A stretch of DNA of 64,000 nucleotides, from contig NZ_AP025018.1 in NCBI RefSeq assembly GCF_019977735.1, positions 1-64,000 on the forward strand, in the 5' to 3' direction. The notes beneath the pieces were generated by a model that worked only from the letters and a program-made list of their open reading frames with translations, was not told the origin of the DNA and searched no databases. Both the position numbers and the translations under genes were made by a program. Origin of the DNA: Calothrix sp. PCC 7716. Its GTDB lineage: Bacteria; Cyanobacteriota; Cyanobacteriia; Cyanobacteriales; Nostocaceae. Shown here piece by piece: positions 1 through 9,199 of the stretch. Within the stretch, counting starts at the first letter, position 1, and every line of letters starts with the position of its first letter.

Positions 1-100
1 CATGTAGTCCTAGGTATAGCGCATGGCTGGTCTTTTGTTTAGATTTGTAAGTACTTTTTGCGTTTTCTGTGTTTAAGACCTTTATTCAAAGGTGTAAATA

Positions 101-1477
101 ATGTCCCTAACTCTAGACAACCTGTGGCGCCAAGTTTTAGCTCGTTTACAGCTAGAACTATCGCGTCCCACGTTTGAAACCTGGATAAAGACAGCTAACG
201 CGGAACGGTTAGAAAATAACTGCCTGTTCATTCGTACCCCAAACCCTTTCGCTCGCAACTGGCTGCAAAAGTATTACATTGAAACAATAGCCAATGTTGT
301 TTGCGACATCGCAGGTTATAAGATAGAAATTTACATTACATCTGACTCTGATGATTCTCATTCTCAGGAAGATATGGCGCCTGTCGAAAACACAGCACCA
401 AGAGTAGTTTCCGTTGGAATTCGAGAAAATAGTCTAAAAACCAACAATTTAAACTTAAACCCGAAATATTTATTTTCTCGGTTTGTTGTTGGCGCCAATA
501 ATAGAATGGCACATGCAGCAGCGTTAGCAGTAGCAGAATTACCAGGACGCGAATTTAACCCATTGTTTTTGTGTGGTGGTGTGGGGTTGGGGAAAACGCA
601 CCTAATGCAAGCTATTGGTCATTACCGCTTGGACATCAAGCGAGACTCAAAAATTTTCTACGTTTCCACCGAGAAATTTATCAACGACTTTTCTACAGCA
701 GTAAGCACAGAAATGCAAAGCTTTCGCGAGCATTACCGAACTGCGGATGTAATATTAGTCGATGATATCCAGTTTATCGAGGGAAAAGAGCGTTTTCAGG
801 AAGAATTTTTCCATACATTTAATACATTGCATGAAGCAGGTAAACAGGTAGTTATTGCTTCAGACCGTCCTCCCAAACAAATTCCCCAGCTTCAAGAGCG
901 CTTATGTTCGCGGTTTTCCATGGGGTTAATTGCCGATATCCAAAAACCCGATTTAGAAACACGGATGGCGATTTTACACAAAAAAGCTGAGTATGACAAT
1001 ATTCGTTTGCCTAGGGATGTTATCGAGTATATTGCATCAAATTATACGAATAATATTCGTGAACTCGAAGGCGCCTTAATTCGTGCGTTAGCGTATATTT
1101 CCATTTGGGGTTTGCCAATGACGGTAGAAAATATTACATCTGTTTTAGAGGCGCCAAGAGAAAAAATTGCCGCTACACCTGAAGCTATTTTAACTGTTGT
1201 TGCTGACACCTTTAATGTATCAATCGAAGACATGAAAAGCAACTCGCGGCGCCGGGAAATAAGCTGGGCACGTCAAATTGGCATGTATTTAATGCGGCAA
1301 TACACAGATTTAAGTCTACCTAGAATCGGCGAAGTATTTGGCGGCAAAGACCACACGACAGTACTTTATAGTTGTGACAAAATTACTCAGCTACGTAAGA
1401 AAGATGCTGCACTTAAACAGAAGCTATACCAGTTAACTGACCAAATTCAAATAAACAATCCCCGCAAGCTATCATAG
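101..1477 (+). CDS. dnaA: Chromosomal replication initiator DnaA
   Basis: This AAA+ ATPase binds DnaA boxes and melts the replication origin. The 458 residues match the family length. The N-terminal domain I (about 1-80) contains the SRPTFETWI stretch. The Walker A motif GGVGLGKT is at residues 159-166, the Walker B motif VDDIQF is near 215, and the C-terminal DNA-binding domain carries the DnaA signature DHTTVLYSCDKI. The ATG at 101 is the only start that gives a full domain I. dnaN follows on the same strand after about 470 bases, a common cyanobacterial order. I saw no convincing cluster of TTATCCACA-type boxes on either side, so the origin is not placed here. Confidence 0.97.
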   Translation: MSLTLDNLWRQVLARLQLELSRPTFETWIKTANAERLENNCLFIRTPNPFARNWLQKYYIETIANVVCDIAGYKIEIYITSDSDDSHSQEDMAPVENTAPRVVSVGIRENSLKTNNLNLNPKYLFSRFVVGANNRMAHAAALAVAELPGREFNPLFLCGGVGLGKTHLMQAIGHYRLDIKRDSKIFYVSTEKFINDFSTAVSTEMQSFREHYRTADVILVDDIQFIEGKERFQEEFFHTFNTLHEAGKQVVIASDRPPKQIPQLQERLCSRFSMGLIADIQKPDLETRMAILHKKAEYDNIRLPRDVIEYIASNYTNNIRELEGALIRALAYISIWGLPMTVENITSVLEAPREKIAATPEAILTVVADTFNVSIEDMKSNSRRREISWARQIGMYLMRQYTDLSLPRIGEVFGGKDHTTVLYSCDKITQLRKKDAALKQKLYQLTDQIQINNPRKLS

Positions 1478-1945
<468 letters not shown>

Positions 1946-3106
1946 ATGAAACTAGTTTGTAACCAAAGCGACCTTAACACAAATCTTTCCCTGACGAGCC
2001 GTGCAGTACCATCACGTCCAACGCATCCTGTACTAGCGAATGTGCTGGTAGTAGCTGATGCTGATAGTAATATTGTGACAATTACAGCTTTTGACCTGAG
2101 TTTAGGAATTCGCACTAGCTTTAATGCAGAAGTTATTCAAAGTGGCACAATCGCAATGCCAGCGAAGTTACTTAATGATATAGTCTCGCGGTTGCCAGAA
2201 GGGGAAATTACTCTTGAAGATGAAACTAATACAGAAGAGAATACAGGCGAAGGTATACTTGTTACTTTGACACCTCGAAGTGGTAGCTACAAAGTTCGAG
2301 CAATGGGTGGTGAGGAATTTCCTGAGTTACCAGTAATTGAAGATACTCAACCAATATATTTGAGTGCAGCATCGTTAATTGAAGGGTTGCGAGGAACTTT
2401 ATTTGCTACGAGTGCTGATGAAACCAAGCAAGTCTTAACAGGAGTTCACTTAAAGGTTTTACCTAATGCTCTTGAGTTTGCAGCAACTGATGGACACCGT
2501 TTAGCAGTTGTGGAAACAATAAACGAAGGTTCTGACGATAATAACGATGCTGAGTTAGAAGTGACAGTACCTGCTCGTGCTTTACGCGAACTTGAGCGGA
2601 TGTTAGCACATAGTGCCCAATCTGAAGAAACTATTGCGCTGCATTTTGACCAAGGACAAGCGATATTTGAGTGGCAAAACCAACGTTTAACAAGTCGAAC
2701 ATTAGATGGGCAGTATCCGCAATATCGGCAATTATTACCTCGTCAGTTTCAACGCGAACTAACTTTAGATAGAAAGCAACTTTTGAGTACTTTAGAACGA
2801 ATTGCAGTTTTAGCCGACCAAAAGAATAATATCGTTAAAGTTAGCATTGACAGCGGCGCCCAAGAAATAACCTTATCAGTGGAAGCAGCAGATATTGGTA
2901 GTGCAGTAGAACCAATGCCAGCACAAATATCAGGAGATGATATTGATATTGCTTTTAACGTTAAATATTTGATGGAAGGTTTAAAAGCACTACCAGCTAC
3001 CGAGATAGTAATGCAGTTAAACTCAAATTTAACGCCAGTAATTTTCACACCCCTTAGCGGTGTTAAAATGACCTACTTAGCGATGCCCGTACAATTAAGA
3101 AATTAG
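1946..3106 (+). CDS. dnaN: DNA polymerase III beta subunit (sliding clamp)
   Basis: The clamp encircles DNA and tethers the replicative polymerase. From the ATG at 1946 (MKLVCNQSDL) the protein has 386 residues, close to the family length. An in-frame TTG at 1904 would add 14 residues that do not look like the family N-terminus. Typical clamp features are the opening 'NLSLTSRAVPSRPTHPVLANV', the middle 'ATDGHRLAV' motif, and the C-terminal 'PVIFTPLSGVKMTYLAMPVQ' where the partner-binding pocket ends. It follows dnaA on the same strand and is probably transcribed from its own promoter, given the 468-base spacer. Confidence 0.96.
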   Translation: MKLVCNQSDLNTNLSLTSRAVPSRPTHPVLANVLVVADADSNIVTITAFDLSLGIRTSFNAEVIQSGTIAMPAKLLNDIVSRLPEGEITLEDETNTEENTGEGILVTLTPRSGSYKVRAMGGEEFPELPVIEDTQPIYLSAASLIEGLRGTLFATSADETKQVLTGVHLKVLPNALEFAATDGHRLAVVETINEGSDDNNDAELEVTVPARALRELERMLAHSAQSEETIALHFDQGQAIFEWQNQRLTSRTLDGQYPQYRQLLPRQFQRELTLDRKQLLSTLERIAVLADQKNNIVKVSIDSGAQEITLSVEAADIGSAVEPMPAQISGDDIDIAFNVKYLMEGLKALPATEIVMQLNSNLTPVIFTPLSGVKMTYLAMPVQLRN

Positions 3107-3252
3107 TGCTGAGTAGATAGTGCTGAGTGCTGAGTAGTTTTCAAATGTCATGCTGAACGTAGTGAAGCATCTCAAGATACAATGGAATTTTAGATTCTAT
3201 ACAATGAAATTTTAGATTCTTCGCTACGCTCAGAATGACAATTTGTATTTTA

Positions 3253-3302
3253 TCCTAACTCCTAACTCCTAACTCCTAACTCCTAACTCAGCACTCAGCA
3301 CT
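3253..3302. repeat. TCCTAAC heptamer tandem repeat overlapping a kinase stop codon
   Basis: About five units of CTCCTAA/TCCTAAC are followed by 'ctcagcactcagca'. The last part encodes, on the minus strand, the final residues and stop of the neighbouring histidine kinase (SAEC then TGA). The complementary family 'gtgctgagtgctgag' recurs at 3107-3133, 13165-13207 and 13322-13345. Confidence 0.8.
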
Positions 3303-4727
3303 TTTCACTCTCACTGGTATTTCAATTAAAAATTCTGTTCCTTCTCCTGGTTGGGATTTACATTTAAATGTACCGCTATGTTTATCTACAATAATTTGGT
3401 AACTAATTGATAAACCTAGTCCTGTTCCTTGACCGACTTCTTTGGTTGTGAAAAATGGGTCAAAAATTTTCTTAATTACATGTTCTGGCATTCCACATCC
3501 GTTATCAGCAATAGAAATTAATACGCTAGGTCTATTATCTGAAAATTGGCTGATGTTAGTGCTAATTATAATTGTATTTTGTTTTGATTCTCGCTGTTCC
3601 CCTAAAGCATCTATAGCATTACTCAAAACGTTCATAAAAACTTGATTTATTTGTCCTGCATAACATTCTACAAGTGGCAAATCTCCATATTCTTTGATGA
3701 TGCAAATTGCTGGACTTTCGGGTTTCGCTTTCAAACGATGCTGCAATATTACTAGTGTGCTGTCAATTCCTTCATGAATGTTCACTGGCTTAATTTCTGC
3801 TTGGTCGAGTCTAGAAAAATTACGCAGTGATAATACTATTTGCCGAATCCTGTCTGTTCCTAGTTTAATGGACGACAACATTTTGGGCAAATCTTCGACG
3901 ATAAAATTTAAATCAACTTCTTCTGCACGTTCAATTACTTCTGGTATATCAGTTGAACAATTTTGCTGATATAAATCTAAAATGCCAAGTATGTCATCTA
4001 CATATTGATGAACGTGATTAATATTACCGTATATAAAATTGACGGGATTATTAATTTCGTGTGCAATTCCCGCTACAAGCTGACCCAAACTTGACATTTT
4101 TTCAGTTTGAATAAGTTGAGTTTGAGTTTGTTTTAATTCTTGTAGTGGAGTAATATAAGCAATCACGACTGCAAGCAAATCAGCAACTGTTTGCACTGTA
4201 TCAACTTCAACGTTAGAAATTGCGAGGGGTTGAGAATGATGCGATACTAGCAGTCCCCAAAGCTGATCATAATAAAGTATGGGCACGACAATAGAAAACT
4301 GTACCCCCATTGCAGTTAGATATTCTGCATGACAAGGGTCAACTGAACGCTGACTGGCGCCTATTCCATTAACATTCACAGGGTTCTGAGCAATTTGTCC
4401 AGTATCTACATTCACAATCGAGCGAATCCTTGATTGCACGAATAATTCACGCGCATGAGCAGGAATATCATCTGCTGGAAAATTTAAATTTAGTAATGAA
4501 GGTAATTTATTCTCGTTTATAGATTCAGCTATGACTTGCCCGTTATTGTCAGCATGAAACTTGTAGACCATTACTCTGTCAGTCGTGAGAAATAGACGCA
4601 ACTCTTCTACCACTACCTTGAGAATATCTGGCAACTCTAAAAGCTTACGAATCCTATCATTAATAGAATGTAGCAGTTTAGTCGGCTCAATATTAAGACG
4701 TAAATCTGAATCACTAGCTAGAGTCAT
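3288..4727 (-). CDS. Phytochrome-like GAF sensor histidine kinase
   Basis: The single GAF domain (about residues 20-195) holds both a phytochrome-style 'ADDIPAHARELF' segment and the bilin-attachment motif PCHAEYL with Cys132, so it probably binds a linear tetrapyrrole and senses light. There is no PAS knot domain before it and no PHY domain after it. A short coiled linker leads to a HisKA domain with H-box His223 (GIAHEINNPVNF) and a HATPase domain with N box (NVLSNAIDAL), DNGCGMP and GTGLGLSIS. The last four residues and the stop lie in a dispersed repeat, so the original C-terminus may have differed slightly. No response regulator is adjacent, so the partner is unknown. Confidence 0.88.
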   Translation of the reverse strand: MTLASDSDLRLNIEPTKLLHSINDRIRKLLELPDILKVVVEELRLFLTTDRVMVYKFHADNNGQVIAESINENKLPSLLNLNFPADDIPAHARELFVQSRIRSIVNVDTGQIAQNPVNVNGIGASQRSVDPCHAEYLTAMGVQFSIVVPILYYDQLWGLLVSHHSQPLAISNVEVDTVQTVADLLAVVIAYITPLQELKQTQTQLIQTEKMSSLGQLVAGIAHEINNPVNFIYGNINHVHQYVDDILGILDLYQQNCSTDIPEVIERAEEVDLNFIVEDLPKMLSSIKLGTDRIRQIVLSLRNFSRLDQAEIKPVNIHEGIDSTLVILQHRLKAKPESPAICIIKEYGDLPLVECYAGQINQVFMNVLSNAIDALGEQRESKQNTIIISTNISQFSDNRPSVLISIADNGCGMPEHVIKKIFDPFFTTKEVGQGTGLGLSISYQIIVDKHSGTFKCKSQPGEGTEFLIEIPVRVKSAEC

Positions 4728-4799
4728 TGCCTGTACTGAGATAAAAAGGTAACAACAAAAATATGACTACCATTGTCAGATTTTTTGAACAAATTTGTC

Positions 4800-4949
4800 T
4801 TCAGTACAAGTACTGCAACGGATATAACGGATATAACGGATAGTTAATTTTACTTAACTAGTTTGTAACAAATTCATCCGTTACATCCCTTCGGGTTCGC
4901 CAGTTTGGCGGGACGGAGACCGACACCGCCAACTGGACTCACCGCGCGC
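4800..4949. repeat. Intergenic repeats (GGATATAAC units and GC-rich hairpin repeat)
   Basis: Short direct repeats of 'ggatataacgg' lie at about 4818-4842. They are followed by a GC-rich segment (about 4885-4950) with 'gttcgccagtttggcgg' and 'ccgccaactgg', which can fold into a hairpin. The GC-rich part runs up to the stop codon of the downstream minus-strand ATPase gene. Confidence 0.6.
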
Positions 4950-6131
4950 TCATCCGTTGCTAAAGCGTATTTTAAGATAGTCGTCTTCCATTTTTGCGCC
5001 TGCGGGTTGTAGTGCGGCTAATGCTTGAGGTAAGACTAAATTGCGGCGATGGTTGCCAATACGTATATTTAATTCATCAGCATTTTTGCTCAATTGAACT
5101 TGATTCTTAGGAATTCCAGGTAGGTATAACTCCAGACTGTACTGTTGATTTGGTTCTTGAACAACACGAATCGTATTTTCTTTATAATAAACCTGAGCAG
5201 GGTCTTCATCTTTGTAAAGTGTATCTTTAAGACGTTCAAGAGCCTGTAAGCCACACATTTCTTCAGAGAATAATGGCACCTCTTTGACTGGCAGAGGGTG
5301 GAAATTATCGTGAATTTCTTGACGATACTGTTTTTGATTATCTTTCCAGCGTTGGAAAAATGGGTCTTGCACTTCGTCGGGAATAATACGGTTTGCAATT
5401 ACTAAATCTGTCGCCACATTATATAAGCTCAGATACGCATGGGCACGTAGAGATTCTTTAATAACCATTTTCTCTGGATTTGCCACCAACCGTACTGAGG
5501 TTTGCGTGTTATCGGTTAAGACTTTTTCTAATGCCTCGATTTGCTGGTAAAACTCATACGGAGCATCCATTACTTCTCTATCTGGTAACGAAAAACCCGC
5601 AATTGGTCTAAATATAGGTTCTACCAAAGGTCGAAGCGCAACTGATATATTTTGAAATGGCTTATAAAAGCGACGCATGTACCAACCACTAACTTCAGGT
5701 AAACTTAACAGTCGCAACGCTGTACCTGTTGGTGCCGAGTCGATGATTAAAACATCATACTCGCCTTCATCATAATGACGCTTCATTCTGACCAAGCCAA
5801 AAATTTCATCCATTCCTGGTAATATCGCTAACTCCTCAGCTTGCACTCCGTCTAAACCGCGCGCTTGTAATACCTGGGTAATATAACGCTTGACACTTCC
5901 CCAGTTTGCCTCTAACTCCATTAACGCATCTAGTTCGGCGCCCCACAAATTCGGACGAATTTGCTTTCTCTCATGTCCCAACTCAATATCGAAGCTATCT
6001 GCTAGCGAGTGAGCAGGGTCTGTACTTAACACTAAGGTACGATAGCCAAGTTCAGCACAGCGAAGCCCTGTAGCAGCAGCGACAGATGTCTTACCTACGC
6101 CGCCTTTGCCTGTCATTAAAATTACACGCAT
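4950..6131 (-). CDS. ArsA/Get3-family ATPase with C-terminal alpha-crystallin domain (Get3d type)
   Basis: This P-loop ATPase of the Get3/ArsA class has a deviant Walker A (GKGGVGKTS) at the very N-terminus, switch regions ([12 protein letters not shown]) and '[13 protein letters not shown]'. The last ~75 residues ([20 protein letters not shown]...[10 protein letters not shown]) form an HSP20/alpha-crystallin-like domain. That is the architecture described for Get3d of cyanobacteria and chloroplasts. The zinc CxxC of canonical Get3 is not seen. Its client is unknown; by family it probably binds hydrophobic segments of proteins. It reads as a single gene, starting at the GTGTAA-type methionine [11 protein letters not shown]. 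Confidence 0.9.
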   Translation of the reverse strand: MRVILMTGKGGVGKTSVAAATGLRCAELGYRTLVLSTDPAHSLADSFDIELGHERKQIRPNLWGAELDALMELEANWGSVKRYITQVLQARGLDGVQAEELAILPGMDEIFGLVRMKRHYDEGEYDVLIIDSAPTGTALRLLSLPEVSGWYMRRFYKPFQNISVALRPLVEPIFRPIAGFSLPDREVMDAPYEFYQQIEALEKVLTDNTQTSVRLVANPEKMVIKESLRAHAYLSLYNVATDLVIANRIIPDEVQDPFFQRWKDNQKQYRQEIHDNFHPLPVKEVPLFSEEMCGLQALERLKDTLYKDEDPAQVYYKENTIRVVQEPNQQYSLELYLPGIPKNQVQLSKNADELNIRIGNHRRNLVLPQALAALQPAGAKMEDDYLKIRFSNG

Positions 6132-6208
6132 GGAATGATTCTGTCCTGCTAGTCGCTTTGTTTACATTTATTTACATTATCGACTAAATTCTCTAAGACT
6201 GTTCAAGA

Positions 6209-6589
6209 TTAGTGGAAGCGAAAGTGCTGTTTAATCACATCAAGACGCGAAGTGTTCCAATAGTCGATATGCGAGCAAATTAAACCTTCGGCATTAAGCT
6301 TTAATTCGCTCCACCCATTAATCGCGACATGGGGTGTCCAAGGCAAAGGAGTATTCCAATTTAACGTCCACTCCATTTTGATGGTATCGGAATGCTGAGA
6401 GATATCATGCAAATCCATCTTGCAATTGAGAAAAAAAGTATCGATAAATTTAATCATCAGCTTGTAACGCCAAAGACCATTGAACTTATTCAAAGGGTCT
6501 TTGAAGAAAACATCTGGAGTATAAATAGAATAAGTTTGATTATCAGGAAATCTTTGATAATCTGCCTTGAGAGTTTCTATGATATTCAT
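6209..6589 (-). CDS. DUF2358-type small protein
   Basis: This 126-residue soluble protein resembles the DUF2358 family of cyanobacteria and plants, with an N-terminal 'LKADYQRFPDNQTYSIYTPDVFFKDP' region and a SnoaL/NTF2-like pattern of alternating strands and Trp residues. No catalytic residues can be named. It lies 10 bases downstream of the next minus-strand gene (6600-7163), so the two are probably co-transcribed. The function is unknown. Confidence 0.75.
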   Translation of the reverse strand: MNIIETLKADYQRFPDNQTYSIYTPDVFFKDPLNKFNGLWRYKLMIKFIDTFFLNCKMDLHDISQHSDTIKMEWTLNWNTPLPWTPHVAINGWSELKLNAEGLICSHIDYWNTSRLDVIKQHFRFH

Positions 6590-6599
6590 TGATTTTGAG

Positions 6600-7163
6600 T
6601 TATGCTACTTCATCCCATAAGCGTTCGAGTTGACGGCGCCATGCAGTAAGAGTTTTCTGACGCACTTCAGGGGATTCATCAATTTCACCCATCAAACCTT
6701 CCGCATAAAAGCGGTCTAAGTTTTGCATCGTTGCTTCTAAAGTTTGCCCTTGCTGTTTCGCAGCTTTGATAATAAGTTGAATACGACTTTCTACCAAATT
6801 ACCAAAAACATCATTTAGACCAGTTTCCTGAAGTGAAACGAGTTTTGCAATTGCGTCTTCAAAATCTTGTGTAGTTAAACTGTTGGTGAAATGCTGATAC
6901 ACTCCCCAAACAACATTTTGGTGTAAAGCATAGCGACACGCATGTGTATCGTCAAAGTTTGCTTCGAGCAACTGCTGTAAAAAAGGTTGCGCTTCTTGAA
7001 TTGGCATTAGTGGCAGCAATGCACGAAACCAGCTTCCATCATCCGAAAGTAGTACCAGTAAACGAAAGTTTGGTGTCTCAACTTGCCAAGAACCAGGCGC
7101 CACCGCATTCACATTAGTATCAAATAATTTGGTTAAAGTACTTGCAATTTCATTACTGTCCAT
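6600..7163 (-). CDS. Conserved cyanobacterial hypothetical protein, YbjN/chaperone-like N-half
   Basis: The protein has 187 residues, with no signal peptide or membrane segment. The first ~100 residues (NFRLLVLLSDDGSWFRALLPLMP...LLEANFDDTHACRYALHQNVVWGVY) have the alpha/beta pattern of secretion-chaperone or YbjN folds. The rest is helical and rich in charged residues. It is followed at short distance by the DUF2358 gene on the same strand. I do not recognise a function, and the fold call is only an impression from the pattern. Confidence 0.7.
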   Translation of the reverse strand: MDSNEIASTLTKLFDTNVNAVAPGSWQVETPNFRLLVLLSDDGSWFRALLPLMPIQEAQPFLQQLLEANFDDTHACRYALHQNVVWGVYQHFTNSLTTQDFEDAIAKLVSLQETGLNDVFGNLVESRIQLIIKAAKQQGQTLEATMQNLDRFYAEGLMGEIDESPEVRQKTLTAWRRQLERLWDEVA

Positions 7164-7329
7164 ATTTTATGCTTCCTACTTCTTAATTTAGCCTATCGTA
7201 CCTACGTTACAGCGAAACTACCTAAAGTAATGCCCTTCAATTCAAAATATAATCTTTTTATTAAATAGTACTAATGTATTTAATTAATGGTAAGATAAGT
7301 GACACGCAGGTACTCGAAGAGAGATACGC

Positions 7330-7764
7330 ATGTTAAAAGATTACAACAATAACAGATCAAATTCGTCACAAATAGGGGCGCCGTTAGTCCATGCAGCAAT
7401 TATACCGTTGCAGCCAGAACAGGTAAAGCCAACAGGTACTTGGGAGACTTTAGCAGCGCAAGCGCGACAAATCAACCGTATGGCACAAGAGTTAGAGGAG
7501 GCAATATTAGAGTTTAAAGCGATTGCTGGCAGCATAAACAATCATCCAGCAGAAAGTCAACAAAAATCAATATCTAAAAGTTGGTGTAAATATTTTGCGA
7601 TAAGCGTTCCCTGCGTTCGTCAAAGAACGGACAAAACATTTGTAATGACAACGCGAAAGGTAGATTTATTCCGTTTAGAACGTGAAGCTGCCTCTTTGGC
7701 GCAAGATTTACGCGATAAAAATAATAAAAAGCGTTTGCCGCAGGTCAAGCGAAGACAAAAATGA
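7330..7764 (+). CDS. Hypothetical protein with coiled-coil-like segment
   Basis: The protein has 144 residues and starts MLKDYNNNRSNSSQ after 'gaagagagatacgc'. The middle (TWETLAAQARQINRMAQELEEAILEFKAIAG) is strongly helical and could form a coiled coil. The C-terminal third is basic (DLRDKNNKKRLPQVKRRQK). No known domain is recognised. It may bind nucleic acid or a partner protein, but this is a guess from charge alone. Confidence 0.65.
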   Translation: MLKDYNNNRSNSSQIGAPLVHAAIIPLQPEQVKPTGTWETLAAQARQINRMAQELEEAILEFKAIAGSINNHPAESQQKSISKSWCKYFAISVPCVRQRTDKTFVMTTRKVDLFRLEREAASLAQDLRDKNNKKRLPQVKRRQK

Positions 7765-7904
7765 TAGATGTTTAAATAAATGTTTAACCTACATGCACCC
7801 CAAGGTATGTAAAAGTTATGCTGGGTAAAATAGCGAATCGAAGCTTGTTTAAAAATTAGCTAAAAATTAGCTTAATATCGCGTAATCAAAGAGGTGAAAT
7901 TCCA

Positions 7905-8231
7905 GTGTTAAAAACACTTTTAGTCCTTGTTATCGGCTGTTTGCCGTCATTGTTTTCACTGTGGATAATTCGCAAAGCTCAGTGGCGCACGCGAATGCGG
8001 ATTCGACAGGCAGCTAATACCTTTACTTCGGGGCGCCGCGTACCACAGCATCCAAGACCATTAGAACATGACCGTTACTATCTTGAGGGTGTAGGTTATT
8101 TGATTGGTGATATTAGCTGTCAGTATAACGCACGTTCAGGTTACATTCGTTGTGCAGTTAATCCTAGCGGTCCTTGCGAAGGGTGTCGTTTTTACGAAGC
8201 TAAAGAAGTTTCATGCCGCGACAGCGTTTGA
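7905..8231 (+). CDS. Small membrane-anchored cysteine-containing protein (DUF6464-like)
   Basis: A GTG start at 7905 is chosen because 'gaggtg' lies about ten bases upstream. The 108 residues begin with a hydrophobic segment (LLVLVIGCLPSLFSLWII). A basic region follows, then a C-terminal domain with conserved-looking cysteines (DISCQYN, IRCAVNP, PCEGCRFYE, SCRDS). This layout matches the cyanobacterial DUF6464 family as I remember it. The cysteines could bind metal or form disulfides. The function is unknown. Confidence 0.7.
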   Translation: MLKTLLVLVIGCLPSLFSLWIIRKAQWRTRMRIRQAANTFTSGRRVPQHPRPLEHDRYYLEGVGYLIGDISCQYNARSGYIRCAVNPSGPCEGCRFYEAKEVSCRDSV

Positions 8232-8281
8232 CTCCATCAATTTAATTTTATATATTAGTACAATAGTATATCGTAGGGTAG

Positions 8282-8731
8282 ATGATGACTATCTATTTTT
8301 ATAGTAGCCAAGGAGAATATGGATGTTTTTCCAACTTTTCAGCGCATGGTTTTGAGCTAGATGGGTTGTATTGGCAAACAAGCGAACATTATTTTCAAGC
8401 GCAAAAGTTTGTCGGTACTCCACATTTAGAACAAATCCGTAACTGTAAAACACCCAATGAGGCAGCTTCCGAGGGTCGTAAACGCACTCGTCCACTACGT
8501 CAAGATTGGGAAGTAGTTAAAGATGATGTAATGCGTGCAGCAGTCATACGCAAATTTAAAACGCATAAAGAAATACGTAAAGTTTTAGTAAATACTTCAA
8601 ATGAAGAATTAGTTGAAAATGCACCTCATGATTACTATTGGGGTTGTGGTAAAGATGGCAGTGGGAAAAATATGCTGGGAAAAATATTGATGGAAGTTAG
8701 AGAATTACTGCGTGACTCAGATTTCAAGTAA
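8282..8731 (+). CDS. NADAR (YbiA-like) N-glycosidase family protein
   Basis: The 149 residues cover one complete NADAR domain: 'FSNFSAHGFELDGLYWQTSEHYFQAQKF' at the N-terminus, 'RKRTRPLRQDWEVVKDDVM' in the middle, and the C-terminal 'YYWGCGKDGSGKNMLGKILMEVR'. Family members cleave N-glycosidic bonds in riboflavin-pathway intermediates, and some remove ADP-ribose from guanine as antitoxins or defence factors. No ADP-ribosyltransferase is adjacent. The next gene (8765-9046) has the same orientation and a 33-base gap, so the pair may be co-transcribed. Confidence 0.9.
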   Translation: MMTIYFYSSQGEYGCFSNFSAHGFELDGLYWQTSEHYFQAQKFVGTPHLEQIRNCKTPNEAASEGRKRTRPLRQDWEVVKDDVMRAAVIRKFKTHKEIRKVLVNTSNEELVENAPHDYYWGCGKDGSGKNMLGKILMEVRELLRDSDFK

Positions 8732-8764
8732 AATTATAGAAGTAATGTTGTAGGAGTATTGGGT

Positions 8765-9046
8765 ATGCGATATTATAAATGGTTTTGGACGGTGCCTTTA
8801 GGTGGAGATTTTGATGCATGGGGTACAAGTACTTACTTCTTGGAAATAGGTGAAAATGCTTACACGTCCAGACAAATAGAGCTTTACGAAAACGGAAATG
8901 TCTTGTCCTACGACAAAAAACATTTCAGTGATGACTATGGTCGGTTAAGTGACCAGCCGATTAAAGGTGAGAATCTTGAAGAGTTTGAAATTACTGAAGC
9001 CGAATTTGAGTATGTGTGGAATGGAAATGTTCCGATGAATAGGTAA
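8765..9046 (+). CDS. DUF6881-like small protein
   Basis: The ATG at 8765 is preferred over the TTG at 8759 because 'aggag' at 8752-8756 sits at the right distance. The product has 93 residues, is acidic and rich in aromatic residues (MRYYKWFWTVPLGGDFDAWGTSTYFLEI). The C-terminus is strongly negative (ENLEEFEITEAEFEYVW). The pattern resembles DUF6881, a small stand-alone domain. The acidity recalls immunity proteins, but there is no evidence for that role here. It follows the NADAR gene on the same strand. Confidence 0.65.
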   Translation: MRYYKWFWTVPLGGDFDAWGTSTYFLEIGENAYTSRQIELYENGNVLSYDKKHFSDDYGRLSDQPIKGENLEEFEITEAEFEYVWNGNVPMNR

Positions 9047-9199
9047 TATCAATCAAAATCAATATCATTTTTAAACAGGCGCCTGCCGAACGCATCATCA
9101 AAAGCCACCCTTAAATATAACTTAAGACAGGTATTTTTATGCAAGATGAGAGAAAATAACTATTTCTGGGAAAACTAAAGCAGAAGAGTTATCAGGGGG

